Counted from the stretch's first letter, positions 42,545-52,235 are shown. The stretch: 64,000 nt of DNA from Elusimicrobia bacterium RIFOXYA2_FULL_47_53 (GCA_001800315.1 MGVE01000007.1:62001-126000); one strand, 5' to 3'. The notes: generated from the sequence alone by a model not told the origin. Numbers and translations are program-made.

Positions 42545-45500
42545 TTACCTCTCCAAAGCGAACTTAATTCTCGTGGTTCCTATAGGGCTTTTGACAAGCA
42601 TGACATATATGCCGCTGGCAACCTCAAGGCCGGACTCGTTCTTTCCATCCCAGGAAGAACGGCCGTTAGCCGCCGCGTAGTTCACACTCCTTACCAGGTC
42701 CCCTCCGATAGTAAATATTTTTATTTCCGCTTGAGCCGGCAGGTTTGATATAGTCATGCCTTCCGAGTGCTTCCTCGGATTATAGGGATTGGGGAATGTC
42801 CTGACCTTCTCCACATTTGTGCCGGGCGCCAACTGCAGTATCGCGAATAAACTCAGATGCCTGGGCCTTGCCACCACGCGCTTGCCCGTTGTATTGGCTA
42901 TTGACGGCAATACCACCCACCTGCGATTGGACTCATCATAGTATCCTATCACAAATTTAGACGCCTCAAAACCCAGAGCGTCCACATCATGATAATACAT
43001 CGTCAGGGAAAAATCCTTCCTCGGCTGCAGGGACTTGTCATTGGTGATATTTACCCCGACTTTGGTAGGAACTATCGTCTCGTCGTTTGAACCCGGCACC
43101 ACCGCCGTGGATACGGACAGCGTCACATCCGACTCAAAAGTGCCGGCCGGTATATCAACCAGCGCGTCGCAATGTTCGCCGTTAAACAGCAAGGCGCATT
43201 CCTTTGCGCTGTCTATCACGGCCGACGCAGTCACATTGTATTTCACTTCAAACCCGCCTGGCAGAACCGCGCTGAACACACCGCTTGTCACCGCCACATC
43301 CCAAACACCCTTCGCTTTGCCGGAAAGATCTATCCGGCAGGTAATTTTGTCGCTGGTTACCGCCACATTGTCCGCGGCTATGTCGCTTTCGCCGGATTTA
43401 CGCAATAAAATACTGCTGCCCTCAAGAAAACCCTGTCCGGAAACTGTGACATTCAAAACCGCACCGCTGTAGCTTGATGACGGCGCTATTGAATGAACCT
43501 CCATTCCCTTTACCTCAAAACCACCGCTAAGCCTTGATGAAAACGCGCCGCTCGCGACAACTACATCCCAATATCCCGTGGCCTTTAGCGTTAAATCAAA
43601 CCTGCAGGTTATTTTGTTGCCGCTCACCACAGATACATTCGTCCCAGCTATATCGCTTTCCCCGAACTTTGACAACTTTACCGTTGAACCAGCAAAAAAA
43701 CCTGTGCCGCCCAAATCCGTTACAGCAACTTCACCGTAATTATATGCCGCCGAAGGCGACACAGAACCTACCGACCAGCCCCCGGACTTTATCTCAAATA
43801 CACCAGTAGCCGAATTTGTCAGTGCGCCGCTCGTTATCACAATATCCCAAAAACCCACCGCCTTACCGGATAGATCCAGCTCGCAGGTTATCTTACTGGA
43901 ATTGACAACATTTACATTCGTCGCAAAAGTATCCGGCTGACCGGATTTTGACAACTTTACCGCTGAACCTGCAAGAAAATTTTCTCCGGTCAAATCACTA
44001 ATTATTACTCCGCCGTTTTCAAAGCCGTAGCCAGGCGTTACCGACAACACTCTCCACAGCCTTCTTACATTTACCGAGCCCTTAAGCTCGCTTCGGTATG
44101 ATCCGCTGGTCACCGCAACCGTCCAGTACCCGGGCGCCGCGCCGGAAGATAAGTTTATATTAAATGTTATCCGGCTTGAACTTGCAACGCTGACATTTGT
44201 CGCCGCCGTCGTACTCCCGTCTACAGAAGCATTGAACATGCTTGCCTGTGCTCCGGCAGGAAAACCCGCACCGCTTAGCGTTATACCCACAGTACCGGTG
44301 CTGAATACCGCGCCTGGCGACACGCCGGATATCATATAATTTAACGACGGCGCGCTTGAAGTGGAAGAAACATACTCAACCGCGCCCACATCAGATACCG
44401 CGGCGCGCTCAACATTATTAACATCAATCGGAACCCTGGAGGGAAAACGATTTATCAGCACGGAACCATCCAGCGGATAACCGAATTTTGACGAGAGATA
44501 ATCCGTATCCAACACGCCATAATCCTTGGAATATGTGGCAGGAGAACCGGAATCGGGCCTTTTTGAACCCCACAGAGGGCAAGGCCAGCCACTTTCCACA
44601 TAAACAGCATTCCTGTAGTGATCGGCTGTCTCTTTATAAATCTGATTAAAATGGTTATGCAAAAATTCATTATTGCTCGTGTTGCCCGGCTCGGCCGAGG
44701 GGATAGTTGGGACTCCAACAGCGCTTTCCTGACTCACATAAGCATCAAAAATATTGCCGACAAAAGAAGAATTCGTATAAGTTCCATACATTCCTCCGCA
44801 ATGACCTATAAATGTGCAGTTCCACATTATCAGATGGTCCCATGAATGATAAAAACTGTGAGGCCCAAAGGAATAAAGATTTGACTCATTTCTCATCGGC
44901 GGCTCTCTCATTTCTATAAAAACATTCACAAAAGCGTTGTCGGTCGCCTGTCCGTAGTCAGATCTCGCGAATATTCCCTGATAATGTATATCGGTTGCCT
45001 TAAAGTTATATATAATCCGGTTATTGGCTGGTGGCGAGTTTGCGTCAAGTGAAAATACCTGATAGGCGTCGGCATGAAGGCCGGTGGAATTAACCTGTCC
45101 CATAGAAGTCGCGTTTATTACCATGGCGGTATTCTGGAATGAATCAACGCCAACCTGCACAAGCTCGGCTCCGCGCACAAGCGCGGCCCTGCGGTATCCA
45201 TAGTCCGCATCAAATATGTAATCACCCGTGCTATAATGATTATCGGAACTGTGGTTAACGGGGTTGGAATTAACAATATCGTAGCCGGAACCTATTCTCC
45301 TGCAGTTATTCGTCCACAGGCGCGTCGCGCTGTCATTGGCGACATAAAGCCCGCTTCCACGGCTCTGCAGAGTAACGCTGTCGTACTTAAGATAACCGGT
45401 TGAGAACAAGCCTGTATTTATTATAACATTGTTCCTGTTTGCCGACTGATCCTTAGCTATAGTAAGCCACTCGTTAGTGGTTGACGCGGAAATTCCGGAA

Positions 45501-46066
45501 ACGGAATATGTCCCCTCTTTGAGATAAATAACCGCCCCGTTTGAATTGCCGCCGTTAGCCGCCTGAATCTTAGTTTTGGCAGTGGAAATGGTCTTAAATG
45601 GCAGGGAAGAGTTATTAACCGCTCCGGTCGTGTCGTCTCCGGACGGACTGACCCATGCGGACACGGGAGTAAACGCGCTCGCCCCCTCGGCTATCATTGA
45701 AAGCGAAAGATTCCGCTTATTGCCGTTATTGTCCTTTGCCTGAGCGTAAATGGTCACCGCGCCGTTAGAAGTAAATTCGGAAGCGGGAAATGATGCCCAA
45801 TACTCCCATACGCCGGTCTGATCGTTGAGCGACATTGCCGTCACTGTCTTTGTCCCGCTCGCGTATCCCTGGCCTGAGGCCCAGAAATCCACTCTCTCAA
45901 TACCCGGTTTTGAGAAAGCCACTACGCCAACCTTAAAGGACTGCCCGAATTTTATTCTCTGGTAGGGCACGACATCAAACCTCGCCACGGGCTGAAAGGC
46001 CAGCAGAATACCGGAAGAAAAAAACACAGAAAACAATAAAACCCAAACAAACCGCTTTTTAATCAT
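42545..46066 (-). CDS. Secreted beta-helix/IPT-repeat protein with FlgD-like C-terminal tail
   Basis: This 1173-residue exported protein has a signal peptide (about 1-24) and an Ig-like segment. A right-handed parallel beta-helix follows (about 140-560), opening WVSPSGDDTTGAVNNSSLPF and TISTAKTKIQAANGGNSNGA, as in surface pectate-lyase-like proteins. Residues about 575-950 hold four similar IPT/TIG units of about 90 residues (e.g. GTGFFAGSTVKLSKFGESDI, GQGFLEGSSILLRKSGESDI). Next is a beta-rich domain (about 960-1085) and a FlgD-Ig tail (TFPNPYNPRKHSEG, WDGKNESGLEVASGIYVML). No catalytic residues of a polysaccharide lyase are clear. It shares its tail type with the 2344-residue protein at 17142-24176 and is co-transcribed with a GH9-family glycosidase. 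Confidence 0.85.
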   Translation of the reverse strand: MIKKRFVWVLLFSVFFSSGILLAFQPVARFDVVPYQRIKFGQSFKVGVVAFSKPGIERVDFWASGQGYASGTKTVTAMSLNDQTGVWEYWASFPASEFTSNGAVTIYAQAKDNNGNKRNLSLSMIAEGASAFTPVSAWVSPSGDDTTGAVNNSSLPFKTISTAKTKIQAANGGNSNGAVIYLKEGTYSVSGISASTTNEWLTIAKDQSANRNNVIINTGLFSTGYLKYDSVTLQSRGSGLYVANDSATRLWTNNCRRIGSGYDIVNSNPVNHSSDNHYSTGDYIFDADYGYRRAALVRGAELVQVGVDSFQNTAMVINATSMGQVNSTGLHADAYQVFSLDANSPPANNRIIYNFKATDIHYQGIFARSDYGQATDNAFVNVFIEMREPPMRNESNLYSFGPHSFYHSWDHLIMWNCTFIGHCGGMYGTYTNSSFVGNIFDAYVSQESAVGVPTIPSAEPGNTSNNEFLHNHFNQIYKETADHYRNAVYVESGWPCPLWGSKRPDSGSPATYSKDYGVLDTDYLSSKFGYPLDGSVLINRFPSRVPIDVNNVERAAVSDVGAVEYVSSTSSAPSLNYMISGVSPGAVFSTGTVGITLSGAGFPAGAQASMFNASVDGSTTAATNVSVASSSRITFNINLSSGAAPGYWTVAVTSGSYRSELKGSVNVRRLWRVLSVTPGYGFENGGVIISDLTGENFLAGSAVKLSKSGQPDTFATNVNVVNSSKITCELDLSGKAVGFWDIVITSGALTNSATGVFEIKSGGWSVGSVSPSAAYNYGEVAVTDLGGTGFFAGSTVKLSKFGESDIAGTNVSVVSGNKITCRFDLTLKATGYWDVVVASGAFSSRLSGGFEVKGMEVHSIAPSSSYSGAVLNVTVSGQGFLEGSSILLRKSGESDIAADNVAVTSDKITCRIDLSGKAKGVWDVAVTSGVFSAVLPGGFEVKYNVTASAVIDSAKECALLFNGEHCDALVDIPAGTFESDVTLSVSTAVVPGSNDETIVPTKVGVNITNDKSLQPRKDFSLTMYYHDVDALGFEASKFVIGYYDESNRRWVVLPSIANTTGKRVVARPRHLSLFAILQLAPGTNVEKVRTFPNPYNPRKHSEGMTISNLPAQAEIKIFTIGGDLVRSVNYAAANGRSSWDGKNESGLEVASGIYVMLVKSPIGTTRIKFALER

Positions 46067-46087
46067 TTGATTTATTATAAAACTAAA

Positions 46088-48565
46088 TTAATAGCTTCCG
46101 AAGTAAATATCCTTTGAGTAAGAGCCGTTTTCGCCGAATTCAACTCTTACAAGGAGCGGCATTCCCCCTTTTGGAACCGCTGTCAGGCTCAGCCTGCCCT
46201 TTGAAACGATCTCCGAACTTTTATCCGCGAGCTCTCCGCCTTTGATAAAAACCTTAAAAGGCAAAGACTCAAGGCTTTTATCAAGCTTTAAGTCAATTTT
46301 AAAGGGCCGGCCGGCAGCTATTTTTTTGGGAACCGATACTGAAATCATACTTTTTTCTCCGCCTGCCAAGCGCTCACCCTCAATTTCAGAGAGTAAAAGC
46401 AGGTAAGCGGCGTTATGAGGCAGCCAGTCCTCGCCGCTTGAAGTGCCCTCGCCCCACCATTGAGGCTCGTCATTTGGCCCGCTTCCGACAATGCCGTTAG
46501 GTATTATGCCGTTAAGTTTCGGTTTATCAAAATATTCCGCCATTATTTCAGGATTATTGCTCCCGGCGCCCAGCAGCATGCAGTAGTCAAGCGGATTTAC
46601 ACCCAGCACCCAGTTGATCTGGTTATCCGCAAAATCATAAAGCTCGCGGTCTTTTAAAAGCGCCGCGGACTTAAGCGCGACATACGCAAGCCCGAGATGG
46701 TCGCAGTTTAGCCCATGATTTGCCGCGGCAGCCTGCTCGGCCTCGGGGCCGGCGAAATAATTCTGTTTGAAAAACAGTTTATCGCCTTGGGCCATTTCAA
46801 GCCCGCAGGAGACCTGTCTGTAAGGCGTTTTGGAAGCCATATTTTTGAGATAGTTCTTCGCAAAAACCGAACACGCGTAATAGCAGTCCAGCCACTGCGG
46901 GTCATCTTTTGGAAGTATATCGCAGAGGTTAAGCAGGGCGAGGTTTATCGCAATGTTAAATGAAACATATTTGTACCTGAACAGGAAATCGCGGTTTTCG
47001 TCCGATCTGAAGAAATCGCCGCAGGCTCCGTTCTCAAAGCTGTCAAAATCTTTTGCCTGCAGGGCGAGCAGTTTAGGCAGCAGCTCGCCGACCCTGGAAA
47101 TATATTTTTTGTCATTAGTGTATTTGTACAGCTCGCTTGAGGCCCAAAGATAAGCACCGTAATCCCTTGACTCCCGCAAAGCAACGGTATTAAGCCAATC
47201 CCAGGCCTTGAAAGCCGTTTTCTCCGCCGCAGACGCAAGCTCCGGCCTGGCCGCTCTGACCTGTTTTGCGCCGCTTAAAAGAGCCGGTATGTTAAACGCC
47301 GTGGAAAAAAGGTTCTTGTCTTTATATTTTATCCGAGACAAATCATCGTCCTCGGGACGAAGCGGGTTTATCCTTGCGATGAACTGCTCGTGAGTCATAT
47401 ATTTTGTAAAATCCGCTTCTATTCCGCCCCAGCTTACCGTGCCGTCAGGCTCAGCGACGGCATTGACAAACTCAAGGCCCCATATCAGCTCTTCCAAATC
47501 ATCCGCGACGCCGTTACCTTCGGAATCCGCGTGATTCAGTCCGCCGCGGTTGTACTCGGCCATGGCAAAAACAAGTGACGGGAGTGACCACATCCTTTTG
47601 CTTATGTCAAAAAGGGTATCGTGATACCCGCCCATAACAGGGTCTTTCTTGTGGCAGCGTATGCCGCAGCGCTGATATTTAAGGTAGTTGAGTTCAAGCG
47701 GGATTGTATTTGAATAGACCCTGCTGCCTATCTCAAAAGCGTACGAATCCTTTTCATACTCGCGGCCGCCGGCTTTGAGTACAATATGCAGTTTGTACCG
47801 GCCCGGAGCGGTCAGGGCCGAAAAATCGCCGGAGAGATAACTGCCGCGCCAGTCGCTGAATTTTTCGTTTATCAACCCTGATTTGAATATCGGAGTACCG
47901 TCCGCGGAAAAGACAATAAACTCTCCCCTTAAAGGCGATTCAGGGGATACTCCGTCTAATCTTACGACAAAGCGCTTGGAAGCCTGCGGAAGATAGCCCG
48001 CCTGATTGATATTTACGGTTATGCCGGGTTCCTCCGGCAGTTTCTCGCTGTATCCGAACTCGTCAATTTCCAGAAAACCGCGGCGCGGAGCGCCTCTGCT
48101 GAGAGCCATATAGAATGATATTATCCTGTCAAGCTTCTGGTCTCCGCCCCAGAGGTAGTGGCAGTCGCCGGCCTTTAAAGAATATGATTTCCAGCTTTCC
48201 GCGGAAATATCCGAGATAGGAATTTTTTTGCCGTATACAGAACCGTCGGCGTCAACGAACTTAAGCTCCAGTATTGACCCCTTGGCGTCGCCTTTCATGT
48301 GCCACCTGAATTCGCCGGCTTTTCCGAAATCAATCTCAGCGGCGCGGCCCACCTCAACATAGTGATCGTTCCTCAAATCATAATCCAGGCGCAGGGCTAC
48401 TCCGCCCGCGAAACCCGCGGCGCTTGAGAGCTCTACCGACGCCCGGGGCGCGGAGTTGACCGAGAAAACCGACTTGTCCTGGAAGTTTTCAATGATTTTT
48501 TCTGAAGAGAATGCAACCGGCGGCAGGAACAACAAGGCAAGGAAAATTTTCAGAACCCTGATCAT
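46088..48565 (-). CDS. Secreted glycoside hydrolase family 9-like protein
   Basis: This exported enzyme of about 825 residues has a signal peptide (IRVLKIFLALLFLPPVAFS), an N-terminal jelly-roll/CBM-like domain (about 20-180), and a cellulase N-terminal Ig domain (about 185-280, with VNINQAGYLPQASKRFVV). A GH9 (alpha/alpha)6 domain spans about 290-735. C-terminal GH9 signatures are NWVLGVNPLDYCMLLGAG and GEDWLPHNAAYLLLLSEIEG, with the likely acid Glu. The canonical DAGD motif is altered: GGYHDTLFD keeps the first Asp but not the second in place. A short beta domain ends the protein. AAGGAGG six bases before the ATG at 48565 sets the start. It is a candidate beta-glucan or glycosaminoglycan-type hydrolase. 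Confidence 0.82.
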   Translation of the reverse strand: MIRVLKIFLALLFLPPVAFSSEKIIENFQDKSVFSVNSAPRASVELSSAAGFAGGVALRLDYDLRNDHYVEVGRAAEIDFGKAGEFRWHMKGDAKGSILELKFVDADGSVYGKKIPISDISAESWKSYSLKAGDCHYLWGGDQKLDRIISFYMALSRGAPRRGFLEIDEFGYSEKLPEEPGITVNINQAGYLPQASKRFVVRLDGVSPESPLRGEFIVFSADGTPIFKSGLINEKFSDWRGSYLSGDFSALTAPGRYKLHIVLKAGGREYEKDSYAFEIGSRVYSNTIPLELNYLKYQRCGIRCHKKDPVMGGYHDTLFDISKRMWSLPSLVFAMAEYNRGGLNHADSEGNGVADDLEELIWGLEFVNAVAEPDGTVSWGGIEADFTKYMTHEQFIARINPLRPEDDDLSRIKYKDKNLFSTAFNIPALLSGAKQVRAARPELASAAEKTAFKAWDWLNTVALRESRDYGAYLWASSELYKYTNDKKYISRVGELLPKLLALQAKDFDSFENGACGDFFRSDENRDFLFRYKYVSFNIAINLALLNLCDILPKDDPQWLDCYYACSVFAKNYLKNMASKTPYRQVSCGLEMAQGDKLFFKQNYFAGPEAEQAAAANHGLNCDHLGLAYVALKSAALLKDRELYDFADNQINWVLGVNPLDYCMLLGAGSNNPEIMAEYFDKPKLNGIIPNGIVGSGPNDEPQWWGEGTSSGEDWLPHNAAYLLLLSEIEGERLAGGEKSMISVSVPKKIAAGRPFKIDLKLDKSLESLPFKVFIKGGELADKSSEIVSKGRLSLTAVPKGGMPLLVRVEFGENGSYSKDIYFGSY

Positions 48566-48582
48566 AAAGCCCTCCTTGGACA

Positions 48583-48960
48583 TCAGGCTTTTTGCTTATT
48601 TTCAAGAACTTCCTTGACCTTTTTTATAACTCTTTCGGACACAAAAGGCTTAACGACATATCCGCGCACGCCTAAATGATACGCAGCGTCCACATTACCC
48701 ATAAGATCATTTTCGGTGCACATAATGACCGGTATGTCTTCTGTTTTAGGAGAGGATTTAAGGCTTTGCAGAAGCTGAAACCCGTTCATGCGGGGCATAT
48801 TTACATCCATCATCACCAGGTCCGGATTAAACTTCCTGACTTTCTCCAGGCCCTCAAGGCCGTCAAAAGCGCACTTAACCTCGTAATTCTGGCCCTCCAG
48901 CAGATGTTTAAGAAGCTCACTGATGCTCCTGTCGTCTTCAACAATAAGTATTTTTTTCAT
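48583..48960 (-). CDS. Receiver-only response regulator
   Basis: This 125-residue CheY-like protein is a receiver domain alone: KKILIVEDDRSISELLKHLL, phosphoacceptor Asp in DLVMMDVNMPRMNG near residue 53, VIMCTEN, and the Lys in GYVVKPFVSERVI. I placed the start at the ATG preceded by AGAGG, three bases after the kinase TAG; a longer in-frame start lies inside the kinase gene. With no output domain it must act through protein contacts. It is the likely partner of the upstream histidine kinase and is followed at once by the GH9 gene. Confidence 0.94.
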   Translation of the reverse strand: MKKILIVEDDRSISELLKHLLEGQNYEVKCAFDGLEGLEKVRKFNPDLVMMDVNMPRMNGFQLLQSLKSSPKTEDIPVIMCTENDLMGNVDAAYHLGVRGYVVKPFVSERVIKKVKEVLENKQKA

Positions 48961-48970
48961 TAATCCGCCT

Positions 48971-50707
48971 CTACATCGGAATTTTAAAAATAAACGCGCT
49001 GCCTTTTCCCAGTTCGCTATCAACCCGTATGGAACCGCCGTGAGTCTCAACAACCATCTTGCAGAAAGTAAGGCCCAACCCCGTGCCGGTCCTTAAATGC
49101 GCCTGTTTTTTCTTGACCTGCACGAACTTCTCAAATATTTTTTCGCGGTATTCCTCGGGTATGCCTTCGCCGTTATCGGCTATGGTTACCTCGGCAAAGC
49201 CGTCCGAATTTTTAACCCCCAGCTTAATAACCCCGCCGGAAGAAGTGTGATGAAGAGCGTTCGTAAGAAGATTATTAATAACTCTTTCAATAAGCGACTT
49301 ATCCATATTCACCGGAGGAATGCTTTTATCAACACTGGCGGTAATTGTTTTTTTCTCGGTAACGGCGAGCGCCTCAAAATGCTGCAGGCGGTCTAAAATA
49401 AGCGCCGCGATATCAACGGGTTCTTTTCTGAGCTCAAGTTTTTCCTCTTCCATTTTCGCCACATCCAGAAGGTTCTGTATCATAACAAGCATAGTCTCGC
49501 TTGAATTTTTTGCCAAAGATATGATTTTTGCCTGTTCCGCGGTAAAAGCGCCGAGCATGCCTGAATCCAGGTAATCCAGGCTCCCCATAATGCCGCTCAG
49601 CGGGCTTTTTAAATCATGAATTATCATTCTAATGAGATCCTGCCGCAGCTGTTCCAGTGATTTTAGATCCCGGGCCATCTTTTCAAAATTATGAGCAAGC
49701 TCTTCAAGCTCATCGCCGGTTTTAATGTCAAGTTCTATATCCATTTTGCCGTGGCTTATCTGCGTGGCTCCGGTTTTAAGTATCTCTATCGGGTTAATAA
49801 TTTTCTGAACGAATTTAAGCCCGGCATAAAGGAATATACCCACAAACACAACTGTCCACAATATTACATTTTGACGCATTCTCCGCACAGGCTCGTATAC
49901 CTCGCGGGCGGGAATCTGGCTTATTACAGCCCAGCCAAGGCTTGGAAGCGCCTGGTAAAGCGCCACAACCTCCTCGCCTCTCTCGTCGGTGTATTCCCGC
50001 CATTCGTCGGAAGTCACTTTTCTGTTTTCTATATAGTCTTTGACTATCGGAAGTTCGGAAAAATTGCTGTGCGCCCAGACCCTCTCCGGCTCGCGGTGAG
50101 CGATAAGGTCGCCCTTGTGGCTGACGACAAAGGCCTGTCCCGTATCGCCTATCCTGACTTCGGAGATCCACTGCCACATCTGTTCAAGCTCAAGTTTTGA
50201 GACAAGCGCTCCGAAACCGTTAAGCTGGACCCCAAGAACAATATAGGGAGTTCTCTGTCCGGTGAAATATACCTGACTTTTAAAATTTCTTACCCTTAAA
50301 GCCGCCTGATACTCCCTGCTGATGCCCTTGGGCGAACCTTTCAGAAGGCCGCTTCTTTTATACTTCCAAAGCTCTCTGCCGGTTTTGTCAATAAGAGCCA
50401 CCTCGGAAAACGCCGGCCCCTGCTTAATCATTTCCCTCGCGGTTTCCAGCTGGCCCTTGCGAGGCATCCTTGAGATATCCCTGTTAAACGCGAGTAGTTC
50501 CTGATGGCGCTCTATCTGTGAGCTTATCCGGTCGGCGACCCTGTTGACGAGTTCCTGCTGCTGATCAAAAATAGATTTTCTTATGGCTTTTCTTGCCGTG
50601 GAAGAGATCACAACACTCAAAATGACGGCCGGCAGCACTATCGCGAGAGTGAAGATAATGAGTATTTTGTACCTTAAAGACAGTTTGAGTTCGGAAATAA
50701 CCGACAT
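48971..50707 (-). CDS. Membrane sensor histidine kinase with dCache domain
   Basis: This 578-residue kinase has a membrane helix (about 14-36), an extracytoplasmic double-Cache domain (about 40-280, with VALIDKTGRELWKYKRSG and GQAFVVSHKGDLIAHREP), and a second helix (about 283-303). A HAMP linker (about 304-355) is followed by HisKA with the phosphoacceptor in MIIHDLKSPLSGIMGSLDYL near residue 365. The HATPase has NNLLTNALHH, DNGEGIP and GTGLGLTFCKMVVE. It should sense a small external molecule and phosphorylate the receiver encoded next. The operon order kinase, receiver, GH9 protein, beta-helix protein suggests coordinated response to extracellular glycan, which is inference. AGAGGAAAGG precedes the ATG. 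Confidence 0.94.
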   Translation of the reverse strand: MSVISELKLSLRYKILIIFTLAIVLPAVILSVVISSTARKAIRKSIFDQQQELVNRVADRISSQIERHQELLAFNRDISRMPRKGQLETAREMIKQGPAFSEVALIDKTGRELWKYKRSGLLKGSPKGISREYQAALRVRNFKSQVYFTGQRTPYIVLGVQLNGFGALVSKLELEQMWQWISEVRIGDTGQAFVVSHKGDLIAHREPERVWAHSNFSELPIVKDYIENRKVTSDEWREYTDERGEEVVALYQALPSLGWAVISQIPAREVYEPVRRMRQNVILWTVVFVGIFLYAGLKFVQKIINPIEILKTGATQISHGKMDIELDIKTGDELEELAHNFEKMARDLKSLEQLRQDLIRMIIHDLKSPLSGIMGSLDYLDSGMLGAFTAEQAKIISLAKNSSETMLVMIQNLLDVAKMEEEKLELRKEPVDIAALILDRLQHFEALAVTEKKTITASVDKSIPPVNMDKSLIERVINNLLTNALHHTSSGGVIKLGVKNSDGFAEVTIADNGEGIPEEYREKIFEKFVQVKKKQAHLRTGTGLGLTFCKMVVETHGGSIRVDSELGKGSAFIFKIPM

Positions 50708-50732
50708 TGCGCCTTTCCTCTTATATAAATCT

Positions 50733-50772
50733 AAAAGAAGGCGTTTACCCTGTAGGGAAACGCCTTCTTTTA
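50733..50772 (-). terminator. Intrinsic terminator after the citrate-synthase-like gene
   Basis: A 14-bp near-perfect stem (AAAAGAAGGCGTTT with its complement AAACGCCTTCTTTT) and an eleven-base loop lie 40 bases after the gene ending at 50813. The A/T ends give a U-run on both strands. It also sits just before the sensor kinase gene. Confidence 0.85.
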
Positions 50773-50812
50773 TTAACTATTTGAGCGGTGCCTTTCAAAA
50801 GGCATTATCATG

Positions 50813-52192
50813 CTATTTATCCTTGGGATATATCTCGGGGATATATTTCTTCACAAGCACCAGCATCTCTTCATCGGATACAACATTGACTCTTCCGGCG
50901 GCAAACTCGGCGTCAATCCACTCTTTTATTTTAGCCACTCCCGGATTGGATTTATCCACTTTTTTATCAGCGGGTATGCCAAGCTGGGTATTTAGCCAGA
51001 AGGCGATGCCGGCAAGCCCGGAACGGTCGGTTATAGCCACATCAGGAGGCCGGTTCAATATTGTCTCCGTGTCAAAAACATTATAAATTTCCTGGTCTTT
51101 CAGAAGCCCGTCGGCGTGAATGCCGGCGCGGGTGACATTGAAATGCGCCCCGACAAACGGCTGCATCGCGGGAATCTTGTAGCCTATTTCTTTCTCAAAA
51201 TATCTGGCGATCTCGGTTATAACCGAGAGATCCATTCCGTTCTGTATACCGCGCAGCGCGACATATTCCATGCACAGCGCCTCAACCGGAGTATTTCCGG
51301 TACGCTCGCCTATACCAAGCAGTGTTCCGTTCACCGCCGAACAGCCGTACAGCCAGGCGAAGGTCGCGTTGGTAAGCCCTCTGTAAAAATCGTTGTGCCC
51401 GTGCCACTCAATCCATTCAGACGGAACACCGGCTAAACGGGTAAGGCCGTACATTATACCGTCAACATTTCTCGGAAGCGAAGCTCCCGGGTAAGCCACG
51501 CCGAATCCCAGCGTGTCACAGGCCCTTATTTTTATGGGAACCTTTGCCTCGTTTGAAAGCTTCATCAGTTCAAGCGCGAAGGGAACCACAAACCCGTAAA
51601 AATCGGCGCGGGTTATATCCTCAAAATGGCACCTTGGAACAATGCCCTCGTTGAGCGCCTCTTTGACAATATGCAGATACATATCCAGAGCCTGGCGGCG
51701 CGTCTTTTTCAGCTTTAGAAAAATATGGTAGTCCGAGCAGGAAGTCAGTATTCCTGTTTCTTTAAGCCCGAAGTCCTTAACAAGGCGGAAATCCTCCTTG
51801 GTAGCCCGGATCCATGAAGTTATCTGCGGAAATTTGTAACCTTTTTCTTTGCACTTGTTGAGCGCCTTCTTATCCTTATCGGAATACAGAAAGAACTCCG
51901 TCTGGCGTATGACGCCGTTGGGCCCGCCCAATCTGTGCATATAGTCAAATAACTGAGAAATCTGTTCAACAGTAAACGGGGGCAGAGCCTGCTGTCCGTC
52001 CCTGAAAGTCGTATCCGTAATCCATATTTCCTCAGGTGGATTCATGGGCACAACGCGGTTATTAAAGGGAATCTTAGGTATATCGTTATAGGGAAAGATA
52101 TCCCTGTAGAGGTTGGGTTCCTTGACATCCTGGAGCTCGTACATATATTCATCGGGCTCAAGAGTTCTTCTGTGTTTGTTAAATCTAAGCAT
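50813..52192 (-). CDS. Aldol-condensing acyl-CoA enzyme (DRE-TIM family), candidate Re-citrate synthase
   Basis: This 459-residue HMGL-like TIM barrel begins with a distinctive N-terminal extension (QDVKEPNLYRDIFPYNDIPK). It then has EIWITDTTFRDGQQ (the DRE-type motif), IRQTEFFLYS, LTSCSDYHIFLKLKKTRRQA, PRCHFEDITRADFYGFV, EWHGHNDFYRGLTNATFAWL (metal-binding HxH) and GTLLGIGERTGNTP. It lacks the C-terminal LeuA regulatory domain. The extension and the THFRDGQQ-like motif resemble the proteins I know as Re-citrate synthases of strict anaerobes, which make citrate from acetyl-CoA and oxaloacetate. 2-Isopropylmalate or homocitrate synthase are alternatives. No leu or lys-AAA genes flank it. AGGAG precedes the ATG. 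Confidence 0.7.
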   Translation of the reverse strand: MLRFNKHRRTLEPDEYMYELQDVKEPNLYRDIFPYNDIPKIPFNNRVVPMNPPEEIWITDTTFRDGQQALPPFTVEQISQLFDYMHRLGGPNGVIRQTEFFLYSDKDKKALNKCKEKGYKFPQITSWIRATKEDFRLVKDFGLKETGILTSCSDYHIFLKLKKTRRQALDMYLHIVKEALNEGIVPRCHFEDITRADFYGFVVPFALELMKLSNEAKVPIKIRACDTLGFGVAYPGASLPRNVDGIMYGLTRLAGVPSEWIEWHGHNDFYRGLTNATFAWLYGCSAVNGTLLGIGERTGNTPVEALCMEYVALRGIQNGMDLSVITEIARYFEKEIGYKIPAMQPFVGAHFNVTRAGIHADGLLKDQEIYNVFDTETILNRPPDVAITDRSGLAGIAFWLNTQLGIPADKKVDKSNPGVAKIKEWIDAEFAAGRVNVVSDEEMLVLVKKYIPEIYPKDK

Positions 52193-52235
52193 ATTATCTC
52201 CTAACTAACTATAGCTGCGTCTTTTAGCCTCACCA

